Source of the DNA: Tetranychus cinnabarinus
Lineage: Eukaryota; Arthropoda; Arachnida; Trombidiformes; Tetranychidae
Assembly: GCA_022266195.1 (NCBI GenBank)
Contig: WHVY01000001.1
Coordinates: 18,848,001 to 18,912,000, forward strand
Reading direction: 5' to 3'
Length of the DNA stretch: 64,000 nucleotides
In this document: one piece after another, positions 26,708 through 39,610 of the stretch
Numbering within the stretch: position 1 is the first letter of the stretch
Layout: every line of letters starts with the position of its first letter
Translations under genes and position numbers: made by a program
The notes under the pieces: generated by a model
Seen by the model: only the letters and a program-made list of their open reading frames with translations
Database searches by the model: none
Told to the model about the DNA's origin: nothing

Positions 26708-28534
26708 TGATTTGGATTGAACGAATGATTGGTGGTCATCTGTATCTCCCAATCTCTAAACAATTTAATCCCAATCTTTAAGTTTTGGGAATGTTAATAA
26801 AAAAATGATCGCGAGATTCATTTTCAATTTTTAACCCAAAAATTGATGCAGATTCAAAATTGAGATTAAAAGACAATAAGTATATTCATGTTACAGTCGC
26901 CTTGAGAATCTAAACTCAATTTTTTCAAATGTCTCTATTTAGCCCTTTTGAGTAAGGGTTAATTTTCATTTCAATTTCTTTGATTGTTAACTAGCTTAAT
27001 TTAATTTCCTTTTGTAAAATATCAGTCAGAAGACTCATGAAATCAGTTTAATGTGAAATGATATTTCAGACTAAACCTTATCAAAATTAAACACGATTCA
27101 AATCTGTATGGTGAATGTTTGTTATTGATTGTTTGTTTGATCAATGCGTCAAGTGAAAATCTTCAGAGTTGAGAGTTGAATGCTTCAACATGAAGCTTGA
27201 TAGTTTTATATGGACATTAATCACAGGCTATTGGGATGATGGCAGGATCGGCGATTATTTAGCTCAACCCTCGGATCAAGAAAAGGAAAGCACAAAATGA
27301 AGTTCCCAATACATTTACTGTGGATGTAAGGCCTTAGATTAGGCCTGAATATGACATTAGATTTCAATGATTTAAGATTATCGAATGAAATAAATAACTG
27401 AATAATGTCTGCATTATTAGAACCATAGGCTTTAGCGATCAGGAATGAACTCAAATTTATTTCCACATTTAAAGACTCGAATTCCTGGAAAAAAACGTCA
27501 ATCAGAAAACAAAAAACAAAATACAATCGAAAATTTAACTTAGAGGCTTCGATCAAAGTAATTTTTTATGGTTCCAGCTCCCATCCCCTAAAAGTTCATC
27601 AGGTCACAACCCTTCACTCGAAAGTCAAAATTTCGACACTTTTTACTCATCTAACAAAAAAACACTTTTCTACAGTTGAGGCACCAGATTCTTTCAAAAA
27701 ACTCTTAACCCTTTACTCAAAAGACAATTTTACTTAAACTCCTAATCCAACAATAAACCTTAATAACCAGAAAAGTTTTTCCCCCAAACACAATGCTGCA
27801 GCATACGGATTTTACTTTTTTTCCCCACTCTGTTTGCGTGAATTTAGTTACCTGAGTTAGTCTCAGTAACCTGAATTTTGATTAAGCCCTGACTATTTTT
27901 CGGACAGGTAGTTCAATTTGGGTTTCAGGCTGTGTAAAATTTTTCCTTAGAATCCTTTTAGTTTGTTCCCAATTTTTTAAACAAAGATTTGATGTTTTGA
28001 CTTTTGTTTATTGTGTTTGTATTTTATTGATAAACGGATTGTCATTATTCTACACTGTCTTGTTAAAATTATTTTTTAAGTGAAATTTTGTTAAAATTGA
28101 CTGTTTCGACGGGAAAAAGTGGTGAAATATTGAAACAACGAGACAATACCATACATACATTAGTCGAGATAATACATGATATTGGCCAAAATAATGGCGA
28201 AATATCGGAAAATAGACAAACAATTGGCGAATGGTAAATGTCCCTTTAATCTTAAACCTTAAGGCTTTGAGCAAACATAAACTGATTAACAGAAGAGTTA
28301 GACGCTGAGATGGCAGCTTTTTCGGAGAGTGTGTACAACTTTTAACAAAACTAGATATTTCAGCTCTGTTTTGTTCAGTAAGATATCATCGTATGTCAGA
28401 GTTAGGTTTGCGAAGCCTATTTCAAGTTCCACTTTTACAAAACGCAGCTAAAAACTTGGACTCAATTTTCATCATTTCCATTTCTTTCGTTTCTTTTTGT
28501 TCTTTTTGCTTTATTTTCAAATCAAATTCCAGCG
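26708..28534. other. Intergenic, acylphosphatase-like gene to zinc-finger gene
   Basis: Includes the acylphosphatase-like 3' untranslated region and the zinc-finger gene promoter. A minus-strand open frame at 27221-27556 is slightly less AT-rich than its surroundings but has no recognisable domain and no splice support. Confidence 0.4.
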
Positions 28535-29036
28535 ATGGGCAAATGGACTAGAAATATTAGACAGGTGAGTTTCGATTAGTTTTCGTCTTTTGTATTAGTG
28601 ATTCTAATTTATCTTTGCTTCACAGATGGAGTATAAAAAAATCAAGTGGCCAGTGGAAGTGATCGCCAGGACAAAAATTGATGGCCAGTGGAAATATAAA
28701 TTAAGAGCAACATGGTACGATGCTCCAGAAGTGGTTACCGATTGTGAGGATTCCTTGGATTTGCCATTTGAAGTGCGAGATGAAACAGTAAAAACTATTG
28801 AGGAGCTTCATGAAATGTCCTCGGGTGCAAGAATAAGGAAAAGAGGTGGAGTAATTTACAAATGTCCGCTTTGTGGGAAAACATTCGCACCGGGGAGGAA
28901 AGATTGTGCTGAATCGCATTTGAATGGACGTCATAAAGGCGAAAAGCGTAAAGCATCATGTCCGGTGCGAAAAAAGGATCCAAATGATGATTGTAATGGT
29001 CCAACCGGATTAGATGTAGTCCCAGTTAATAAGTGA
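28535..29036 (+). CDS. Uncharacterised protein with one C2H2-like zinc finger
   Basis: Two exons, 28535-28564 (MGKWTRNIRQ) and 28626-29036, phase 0, 146 residues. The second exon also begins with ATG, so an internal start is possible. Residues about 17-70 form a compact block (WPVEVIARTKIDGQWKYKLR, then ATWYDAPEVV) rich in alternating hydrophobic and aromatic residues, vaguely like a small beta-barrel of the chromo/Tudor type, though this is only an impression. It is followed by YKCPLCGKTF and HLNGRH, which give a C-x2-C-x14-H-x4-H finger (two residues longer between C and H than the classic form), then a basic region with KGEKRKASCPVRKK that could be a nuclear signal. Not recognised as a named family; probably nuclear and DNA- or protein-binding by inference. 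Confidence 0.65.
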
Positions 29037-29359
29037 ATATTTTTGATAGTCAAAGCCTTTTTAGTTGGATTCATGTGTTAATTAATGTAACAAAATTTTC
29101 TTTATGGACAAATCATGGCGTCTTTTTCAATCCACCACACGATCGTTCCTCAATTTTCAGAATTCTGTGACATGACAATATCTTCCAATGTACAACTCTC
29201 GTCTTTTGTCAACAACCAAATAAATAAAAGCCATCAAATTAAGAAAATTAATTTTTACTCAATTAATTTTATAAATATAATCATTATTAATAAATGATCG
29301 GAATCAGAATTCAATTTTTCATCCAAAGAGTCTCAACTGGTTAAATCTGATTGAATCCT
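29037..29359. other. Convergent 3' ends, no gene seen
   Basis: Lies between the zinc-finger stop and the kinase stop on the opposite strand. Expected to hold both 3' untranslated regions. Confidence 0.5.
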
Positions 29360-32300
29360 TTATAATTTAAGTGTTGCTCCCATCCGTTTAAGAGCCAATA
29401 TGGCATTAACAGCTTTCTGTAATCAAAATTGAGAAAAGGTTTAATTAGTAATTTTTTCATTAGTTATGAAGACTGAATTTAAATCACAATTGTGAAAAAT
29501 CGTTTAATAGAGTTTTATTAATCTGCTACAAAATTTAGAGCAACATGAAATTCCTAGCTTTCAACTGATAAAATTGGTATCAGCTACAGAATAAGAAAAT
29601 TGTTTGGATTTTCAGTGAATTTACGAGTGTTGCTTATCATGAGGGTTCAAAATATTTACTTAACAGATTTTCGAAAATTTGGGTTCACTGGAAAATCGGA
29701 ATAGACTAATCGCAATATCACAGTAAATAACAACAAGACATCAAATGAATAATCAATCATTTCATTGGATTTTCATTCGAGAGCAAAAATAACAAACAAT
29801 TTTGTTTATTTTTGTTCCTACAGATGATGGAAGATGCAATTCAGAGGAGGAATCAATTCAATTGTTTTTGATGCAAATTTTTGTCGTCACCTTGCATGAT
29901 ACAATTAAGAGCGAATCAAAAGGCTTATCACAATGAAGACAAAAAATTCATGGTGAAGACAGAAAAATCGTCAAAAAGTCTCAATTTCATTTGGATTGAA
30001 TCCAAAACCGATTAATTACCTTGTTACATTTCAATGTTTATTGTGACTTTTTTGGTGTTGTATTACAGCCAGTTGACATTGAAAAAATTCAAAGTCAAAA
30101 TGAAAAATTCATGTCGTCCAGGATCTGCTAAGTTTTGTCAAATTGTATAAAGAACCAAACATTCAAAACATTCACGATTAAAATTCAACTAAAGCTGGAT
30201 ATTTCAATCAAAATGCAAGATAGCCTCAAAATCAGCAACTTTGATTGCGTCGATGAAGAGCTGCCTATTAACCATTGAATCTAACCTTAGAGATGTCATT
30301 TTTTCATCGTAATGGAATCACAAATATTGCAATTGGTTTCTAAATTGATTTGGATTGAAACTTTTTATTGAACTGTTGAATACAATATTCAATCAAACTC
30401 CTGTTTATATTTTTTGACAATTTGACGCCGATCAAAATCACCGTTTCTCTTCGCAAGCAAATCTGATTTTGACTTTAAATTTTCAGCCTTTCATCTTGAT
30501 TATATTATTATCAACATTATCATCGTTATAATAAACACTGAATGTGACTAAATATATCAGGATAAAGCATAGTAATTAATCAGCCTTGACTGTGAATTTA
30601 GTAAAGAGTGGAAAAGGAGAGTAAAAAAGAGTAGGAAAGAGTTAACTGAATAGAGTAACAAAGATTTCACTTATTACAAGAATCTGAGACATTCTTGAAG
30701 TTGATGAGGATGAGATTGTTGATGATCTTGGAGATAATGATAAATTGATGTTAGCAGGGTGGTCAAGGGCACCAGTTTTTGGCTTTTCCCTATCTTCATC
30801 TCTAAGTACACTTGGTCACAATTAGAGTTGGCAACGCTTAAAGCTTAATCAGCCTTTTGTTTGAGCTCAACACATTTGCATGTTTGTTTGCCTAATTTCA
30901 TTGTTTGATTCCTATTTTACATCAATTCACCAACAATATCAACCAGATATGATTATATTGACTGCACACTGAAAAGTAAATGTTGAATATAAAAAGTTCA
31001 ATGTTAAAATTTGCTCAGAGCACAGCTAATAGAAGAGCGAAATTATGCATTCATCAGCAAATTGACTTTGATTAATTATTTAATTAACAGTCGATCTTCA
31101 GGGTTAATTGAGAAAGCTTGAAAAATTGGTGTTAATGGTAAGGTTGAAAGTAACAAATGAAAGGTTAACAACATCCATTGCTTGAAATTTCTAGTGATCA
31201 ACTATTTCACACTGAAATATTCAGGGAAACATTCACTTTTAATTCAAGTTTAGACTCTAAAATTAGTGATTTAAAAAATGAAAGACTATTTTTAATATTA
31301 TTATGAATATAATTTAGGAGGGCGAAAAAGAGCGTAATTAATGGCAATGTACTAAACAAAAAATGTATTCAAAATAGTTAACGGTTGGCGTAATTTTCAA
31401 GATAAAATGCTCATAATGTAACACTGAAAATGTCGTTGGCTTGATGTTTAAATGAGTACAATTTGATAATTGGTTGATGAAATAACTTCAAATATTCCCA
31501 ACTGTTCAACAATGAATTGGCTCATTAGTTAACCGCTTTTCAAGTCCACAGTGATCGGAGGAAAGATGATATCTCAGGAGTTTGACTCAATTATAACCAG
31601 ATTGTTGCCTTGTCTAATTGGGTTGAAGGCAATTGGAAATACAATTTGGTGTGTAACGATGAAATAAATTGTTTCACATTGATTTCTGGTTTATTGGGTA
31701 TGAGTTGTATCAAAATTAATTAACTAACAAATGAGTAGGTTGAAGTAAATTTGTGATTTACTTTGCACATCGTTGGCTCAAACAACCACCAGAAATCAAC
31801 ATGAACATTTGAGGCAACGCTGAAAAAATGAGTAAATAAAAAAATAAAAGCAACGAAAAAAAAGACAATTAAAAATTTGGATTAAAGCCAATAACTAAAT
31901 CTTTATTCGGATCAGTTGGTATTATTTGTATTTTCACTGTTGTTGTTGGTATACAATACAAAGGATAGGAATTAAGATCGTCATTTTGCCTGAGTCTGAG
32001 TTACAGTTAAAATATGGTTATTTATAATTTAAATGTAATTTTATAATTTACAATTTAACCTTTAAAATTGAACATAAAATTTCTGTTAATACAATCAATC
32101 GGATTAATAATTAACACACAACAATAAATGTACGGATAATGTTTGCTTGTTCAAGTTTTCAACAATCAACATGCATACAAACAAACGAGCAAATGACAAT
32201 GAAAATTGAATTTAAATCATTATCATGGTGATAACAATATATTTAAATAATACAACGAAATTTAACAGAAAACAAAAATAAAATTATACATATGTGAAAG

Positions 32301-35300
32301 TAACAATTATATATGATTCTTTGGATTGCGTTTCTCTTCAATTGCATCGTAATGTAAAAATCTGTGTTGATTTCAATTGTCATGATCATGGGCTGTTTAT
32401 CTCATTTCATCATCTTCTTTTTGATCACGGGATGTTTTGTTTCCCAAAAAAGAAGATACAAAAAGCGATTTGGATGCTGTCTGGTTTAATTTGAATTTTC
32501 TCGTAAACTTCATCTTCTCCTTGCAAATGTATTTTACAGTTTTGTTTAAAAAATAGCTCCATTTTCAAAACAATTTAATATTAATCGAGAAGATTTGTTC
32601 ATAGAAATGTGAGTGGCCAAGACTGAAACAAATATATATACAACAAGCATCAGTTGATCAGTTAATAAAAGGCTTCGATGTTAATGTTAACTTGTGTTCG
32701 AGTTAGTTGGAAATAAGCAATCAGGAAAACACGAAATCTTCTAGTAATATCTAAATAAAGCCTGAAAATACAAAAACATGTATCTAAAGCACGCACAAGA
32801 ACACTATTTCTTGTAATTACTAATCGGCATACAATGAAGATTCAATGATTGGCATAATATACAAAATTTTATTGTCTTTTCAATATGTTTTTTTATTTCC
32901 TAATCATCCTAAGCGAGCCTCACTAACAGCTTAAACGGCTGAAACTGAGCAATCTGTTATAATTATGATTATGATCGCAAAATATCATGTTTCCCTAAAG
33001 TTTTGTTGGCTCTTCAGGGTTTGAGTGGAAAGGTTATCAGGTAATTTTCAACTCACCTGCCATCTCCTGCGAATGACAAATTTTTTGAGCTTTGATTTAT
33101 CGAGAACAGCCATTGAACGACGTTTGGTAGACTATAAAATAAGATTATAAGAAAAAAGGAATTAGATCAAAATAATTAAATAGCTTCTTTTGTAATATTA
33201 TTTACCTTCAGCCAAGGATGGGTCAAACAATCAGTGGTTGTCATACGTTTCCTGGATAAGTGAGGTAATATTGAGAAAGGCAATACAAAGGATTGATTAG
33301 TAAGAATTGGACAGCCAGGAAGAAATAATTACCTCATATCAGGTAAAAGAAGTTTACTAATAAAATCTTTGGCCTCCTCCGAAATAGCATCAAATGCTTC
33401 GTCATCGAAATCATATTTGGTGCTTGTTACGTTGGCCATAGTTTCAAGATCGCTGTCCCCCATGAAAGGAGAAAGTCCTGATAAACTGTACGATTAATAT
33501 GTAAAATAGAAATAAGATTGAAAATTAGAAATTTCTCATGAAAAATAAATCTAGACAAAGGTACTTTGTATCCTTGTTTTTGCATATTGAGTTGAAATTA
33601 TTTATTTACTAGTGAACTCACAGAATGTAACAAATTACTCCAACAGCCCATAAATCAGTTCCAAATCCAACTTCTTCATAATTAACGACTTCGGGTGCCA
33701 CAAATTCAGGCGTTCCAAATAAGATTTGAAGTTTCTCTTTTGGATTATATTTTCGAGCCAAGCCAAAGTCAATCAATTTAATCCTGTTCCCGGTTCTACT
33801 TACACAGAGTATGTTTTCTGGCTTCAAAAGATGAAAAAAGGTAAAAATATGAAATAAGTCAATCATGAACAACTCAATGAAACCTCAATGGTTCGTGAAA
33901 TAGCAAAATCAGTAAACAAAGCAAGAATGACCGAGAATAAAGCTAAATCAAAGCTTTTGCTCAAAGTTCTCTTAATTTATTGTATCTGTCTGGTAAAACA
34001 CGTTATTTTTCATATTAATTGAGTAAAAAGTGATTGATTTCAATATTACAATACTTGGTTAAGGTTGCCTAAATGATACAAACCTTCATGTCCAAATGGA
34101 GGATGTTTTTTGAATGGATATATTCCAAGCCCTCACAGATTTGCCGCATGAAAATGGAACAGGCTTTTTCAGTGAGAACAAAATCATCGCAGATAACACG
34201 TTCAAAAAGTTCACCTCCTTCGATACTGTATTTTAAAAATTGTTGAAGAGAAAGAAGCAAAAAATAGAATGTTATTTTTCAAAATATCAATGACTATTTT
34301 GAGAAAATAATAAGACTCTTTATGAAGTAAAGCTAATGTTATAATGTGAATTTTCATTGGAAATTGAAATCTTTATGTAAAGATTCATGATCAATCTATT
34401 AATACTAGAGGTTCGTGCATTCTTAAATCTGTTTGATAATATTTTTTGCTGAGTGATGGTTTGAAGTTAACGATAGCTTAATGGGTCTCAACCTAAGAAT
34501 GAGATCGAAATGGTAGTTATCCTTCACGGTTGAAGGTTGTTGGTTTGGCTTGGGTGAAAATTTGAGTGACAAATGTATTAATTTTTGCCATTGAATAAAT
34601 GAATTTACAAAAGAAGCAAAAAATTGAAACAAACAAACAATTAACAAAAATACATGAACTTGGTCTTCAAATTATACCATGTTAAGCATATAACTTGTAT
34701 ACATTGATGTAACATAAAAAGTGAAACTTTTTTGTTCACCCAATTTTCTATGGCAGTCAAAAATAACTTGAACCTCTGTGTTGAGCAATTAATTAAGCAA
34801 ATTAATGGTAAATTTGAATACAAAATGAATAATTTAAACTTACAGTTCAAGGATTAAGCACATCTCAGAGGTACCATCATCAAAGGCATCGTACAATTGC
34901 AAGATCCTTGGGTGCTGTAATTGTCTCATTAAATCAACTTCTCTTTCAACAGCAAGTCGATCATCTTTACGATCGGTATTGATAAATTTAGCAGCAAATT
35001 GTCTTCCCGATTTCTTCTCAACACATTTATAAACAATACCGAATTTTCCCCTGAAAGATAATTGAAATTACGATAACAACAATTAAAAAACAATGAGAAT
35101 AACCATAGCATTGGTCAAAACCAATGAGAATTGAGTAAAAAAGCGCAACTTTCGCAAGGCGCTTAAATTGAAATTCATAAAAGACATTCATTTTTTGTTA
35201 ATTTTTGGATTAAATTCATTCATAAAAAAAAATTTAACACTATTAAACTAATCATAATAGCTTACCTTCCCAATTCCTCACCAAGTTTATAATCGCTTTT

Positions 35301-35831
35301 TGGGTCTTTCCGTTTAACGAATACATTTCTTGGTTCAAAAGCTAAATCATAACCTAAAAGATTGACGTGAGGAAAAAATTAAAACAATTGCTATCATATT
35401 GTATTTGATTGAAGCAGATATTAACATAATTATTGTAAATTATGTGATAAAATATTATAACAAAAACAAAAATTGATTGAGCTTTCAATCGCAAAGTTGC
35501 CATGAAAATGCAATTTCATTGTTGATTGTAACCCAAGTTGCTATGATTTTAACACAATCGAGTATCTAATTTTATTTCTTAACATGATTTTTTCAAACCA
35601 AATCAAGATATATTGTTATTTAAATATATTGTTTATGTTAACCATGATTTAGTGAAAGAGTCAAATAGAGATCAAATATTTGATAATCATTATATGAAAC
35701 CATTTGCTTTAACATTCATTTAGCTACATCTAATTTTGGATTTGAAGGATACAATAAAAACTAACAATCAAGGCTTGATCAAATTGTATCTTACCTTCTT
35801 CATCTGGATCGGCTTCACTTACGTATATCAT
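29360..35831 (-). CDS. Myosin light chain kinase-type Ca/calmodulin-dependent protein kinase
   Basis: Nine coding exons on the minus strand: 35795-35831, 35266-35353, 34844-35050, 34084-34225, 33622-33821, 33333-33485, 33206-33251, 33057-33131 and 29360-29416. They sum to 1005 bases, exactly 334 codons plus stop, with all phases agreeing. Kinase landmarks in order: glycine loop LGEELGRGKFGIVYKC, the ATP lysine in FAAKFI, EGGELFERV, catalytic loop HLDMKPEN (HLD instead of HRD, as in myosin light chain kinases), IDFGLARKYNP, GTPEFVAPEVV and FGTDLWAVGVICYIL. The C-terminus FVIRRRWQ-KAVNAILALKRMG is a basic amphipathic calmodulin-binding helix. Such kinases phosphorylate myosin regulatory light chains when Ca/calmodulin relieves autoinhibition. 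No Ig or FN3 exons were seen upstream, so this is a minimal kinase or a short isoform. The last exon lies beyond a 3.6 kb intron. Confidence 0.9.
29417..33056 (-). other. Last intron of the kinase gene
   Basis: 3.6 kb intron with standard GTGAGT donor and ACAG acceptor on the minus strand, separating RRRWQ from KAVNAIL of the calmodulin-binding helix. AT-rich; no nested gene recognised. Confidence 0.75.
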
Positions 35832-38410
35832 GTTGTCATGAAAAATGGTTGATGAAAATAATAAAATACAAAGTTAATTCAATTTTGACACGATTGATGC
35901 TCAAAACAAGTGGTGAAAAACATCCATTGGCTTGAAGTTGATAACTTTCTTGGCGAGTTTGGTGCTTTTATTGATGTTTATCATCTAACTGGCAATGTAA
36001 ATTGTACTTGAAATATCAAAATGTTTAATGTTTCAATTAATCCAAATGGATAAACCAATTTCTGGTTTTCACTTGAGGTTGAGGTGATCAACGATGAAAA
36101 TGGTGACTTTTAATCATTTCACGACAATTTGTCTCAATGGTTGTTGAAATTGATTCTGAACATGGGAAGAGTTGAATTGTAAGTGAATAGATGATCCAAA
36201 ATGGTTTTGGGTTGTAAGTTAATTTGTAGGTTGGTTTGGAAGTTGATTGTTTTATGGTTTAACAATTGGTGATAATGATTTATTGTGTTGTTGATGAGAT
36301 GAGAAAATGAAATGATTAGATGAAGAAAGTAAAATAATGGTAAAGGAATAGCAATTTGCAGTTATTGGTGGCACAATATTCAATCATCAATACAAATGGG
36401 TGAAAAGAAGGGAAGAAAAGGAGAAAATTTGTAATATTGCTAATAAAGTTAATCAATTTGGGTTAATTATTTGGTCACATAAATCTTATTTTATCTCACT
36501 GAAGTACTGATCAAGATAAATTTCTGTGACTACAGTTAATAAATTATCCTTCAATGTTTTGGCAAACAAAAAGCTCGACTTGAAATGAGCCGAGGTAACC
36601 TTATTTTGAGAAGCACAAGAAAATATGAATTGTTAAAGCAAACAAAACAAACCATTACCATTCAATCAAAACAGCAGTTAATTAAAATGGTTAATGTTAT
36701 CCAATGGTATTTCAAAGGTTAGTCAATAGACAATCAGATCAATGTTTGGACTGATTGTGACAACGAAACATTGAAGTCTTGTAGCTAAATCTTAACCCTG
36801 CCTCTACTTGCTATTTGGTATGTTTTACACAGAAAATTTGAATCAATTTGACTCAATTTCAATCAATCAAGACAAATTAAGTCTTCATAGATGAGATTTT
36901 AATTTGGCAAAATAATTTGACACTTTCTGGGTTATCTTGAAATTACCCAAATCGCTTGAATATTTTGTAAAAAAATGTTCAACTTTTACATTTTTTCCCT
37001 AAAAAACATTAATATTTTCTGTAATAGTCAACTTTTACACATCTGTTATCAACAAGTGTTTGATAGGCTTGACAATTGAAACTGTCAATGTTGATGATTG
37101 ATTCAAATTGATTCAAAATTGGTCAGGTTCCATAGGATATAATAATTACTTGGTATCAATTTAATTACTCACATGGTGTTCAATATATTATCAACTTTGT
37201 AGGAAGGTTGACTTGAAAGGGAAGATATTGATGCCTATGGATAATTTCACTTGGTATAAGTTGTATGGTAATCGATATACAGAAGATTCAAGTTAAATTA
37301 AACACACCAAAATAAATAATTAATCCATATTATTGAAAGTGTTAATAGCGTCGATGAACCTAAACTTGTATCAAGAATGCAATGTTTACAAATGGTTAAA
37401 AGAAATACAAAAAAATCGCTGCAAAATGAACCAATGAGGATGTTTTTAGCATGCGTGATTAAAATGATTGCACATGATTATTCCAGTGATTCAATTGCGA
37501 TGCCAGATTATTCAAGGAACAACTTTTGGTCTATCTTTTGTCACCATTAAGCTTAAGAAGTTCAGTGTAACTCTATTTCGGGATTATCATCCGGTTATAA
37601 ATACTGTACTCTTCTCTATCACACCGGGAAAACAAACAAAACAACCAACACGGAGGATCAACAGCAACAAGTGGAAAGGCAAATTGCCAGCAACAATATC
37701 AACAATTGTGAATAATTATAACGTTTATAGTTGATTTTTTAGCATTGTTCAACTTGTAAATCTGTTGTGTAAACTGGCTTGTGAAGAAAAAATCATTATT
37801 TAGCTCAATGGAAATAATATGATCGATTACCGTAAACCAAGTTTCGTTATGCTTTTTAAATTGTTGCTTTGCTTAGCTATTTAACATTTGCATACCATGT
37901 CAATCAGTTTGAAAATAAAATTCCAAGTGTAAGCTGATTGTTTAATTTGAGGGTAAAAATTGACTCAAAAATCATCCGATTCAAACATTATGTTTGATAG
38001 CATAAAATGATTTGTATGCAAGTAAAGTCGGGAATAAGATTGAAATTATTATTTCCCGAGCCAAAGTTGAATTTTCTGATTGTACTAATTATGCACTCTA
38101 TATAATAACATTTAGTGCCTATTAAATTATTTTAAATTATCCGTAATCATTAATTTACTGAATATACTTTTCAATTTTATCAAAGACCTTCCTCATATTT
38201 TTTCTGGTTGAACTCTTTTAGACTTTCAAGGCTGTAACCAGATAATGTGAGCAGAAACGTAATTTATGAAGCTTCCCTAGTATATGGTCTCAACAACAAC
38301 AAAAACAAAGTTGTGTATTTTGTGTTATGTTATTTTTTTATTCTAATCGCTTATTATTTGTAATTAATTTTTTGCTATTGTAAATTTTGATTTTATTTAA
38401 CTTGTTCACC
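35832..38410. other. Divergent intergenic region, kinase to ATG5
   Basis: Promoters for the kinase (minus) and ATG5 (plus) should lie here. No exon recognised, and in particular no Ig or FN3 exon that would extend the kinase gene. Confidence 0.5.
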
Positions 38411-39610
38411 ATGACAGAGGATAAGGAGCTTTTGCGAGAAATATGGTTTGCAAAGATACCTGTTTGCTTCCATCTTGCTTCTGAAGAGATTGTTAATTTT
38501 CAAAAACCTGATCCATATTATGTTCGTTTGTTGTTCTTTTAATCAATTTTATTCTTTATCTTGTCTACCAATTCAATTTACCTTTCATCTATTCTATGTT
38601 TCACTTCTTTTATTACAGTTAATGTGTCCAAGAATAACATACTTTCCCCTGGTACTGGATAAGGTTGTCAAATACTTTTCTAGGTTTGTTGACTCTTCAA
38701 AACAACAAGGTATAGACATTTGGATTGAATATGAAGGAAATCCAGTTAAATGGTAAATGCTTTATTTTTATAATTATTTCATCAATTCCTTATGCCTTTT
38801 TGTTCCTTAGTAACATTTGAACTTTAGGCCAATTGCAATATATAGATAAGAAACATGTACCGGAACACTGGGTTGATTTTTTATTTACCTTTCTCAAAAT
38901 TATTTCCATTGCTAACAAGGTTTTCTTTATCTCTAATTAGGCACTATCCAATTGGACTATCTTGGGATCTCATTTGTGATGAAGCTAGTCTGCCTTGGAA
39001 TCTAATTATTCACTTTGATGTATGTATTTGGTATAGGGCTATTTGGATGCCGTAATAGTAACATTTTCCCTTTTCATTGCACCCACAGAATTTTCCAGAT
39101 GACGAATTAGTGAGATGTAATAGTCGAGCGTTGGTACAATCAATGTTTATGTCTACAATCAAAGAGGCTGATGCATTAAAGCACAGAAGTCAAATAATTA
39201 GTGCGATGCAAAAGAAGGAGCATAATCAGTTATGGCATGGTTTGCAGGAGGAAAAATTTGAGCAATTTTGGGCAGTTAATGTGAAACTGATGGAACATAC
39301 AAATAATGAGCCTTTTCGCTGTATACCATTTCGCTTCTATCAACTTAATCAACCTTATATTCAAAGACTTTTTAAACCATTATCAGAGAATGGCACACCT
39401 AACACACTAGGGGATCTAGTGCGACAAGTATTTCCTAGCTCAATTGAGGATGACAATGAAAAACTTACTGTGTTAACTCATGGAATTCAACCTCCTTTTG
39501 AAACCCCTATTCACTGGATGTCTGAGCATCTGAGTTATCCAGACAATTTTCTTCATCTGTGTGTTTTCCCAAGGAAATCTTGTTCCGGCACTAATCAAAA
39601 ATCATCATAA
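38411..39610 (+). CDS. Atg5: Autophagy protein 5
   Basis: Four exons, 38411-38521, 38619-38752, 38941-39019 and 39089-39610, in phase, about 280 residues as usual for ATG5. Strong family blocks: the start MTEDKELLREIWFAKIPVCF, then PRITYFPLVLDKV, EYEGNPVKWHYPIGL, PWNLIIHF, IKEADALKHRSQII, MQKKEHNQLWHGLQ, FEQFWAVNVKLME, IPFRFYQ, TLGDLVRQVFPSSI and WMSEHLSYPDNFLHL. ATG5 is conjugated to ATG12 and with ATG16 promotes LC3/ATG8 lipidation during autophagosome formation. The acceptor lysine for ATG12 is conserved in the EADALKHRSQ segment (Lys130 in the human protein). Both ubiquitin-like domains and the helical linker appear complete. Confidence 0.97.

Noticed and set aside
27221..27556. Minus-strand open frame of 111 codons
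   Set aside because: No domain, no splice or promoter support and no homologue I can recall; possible by chance in this composition.
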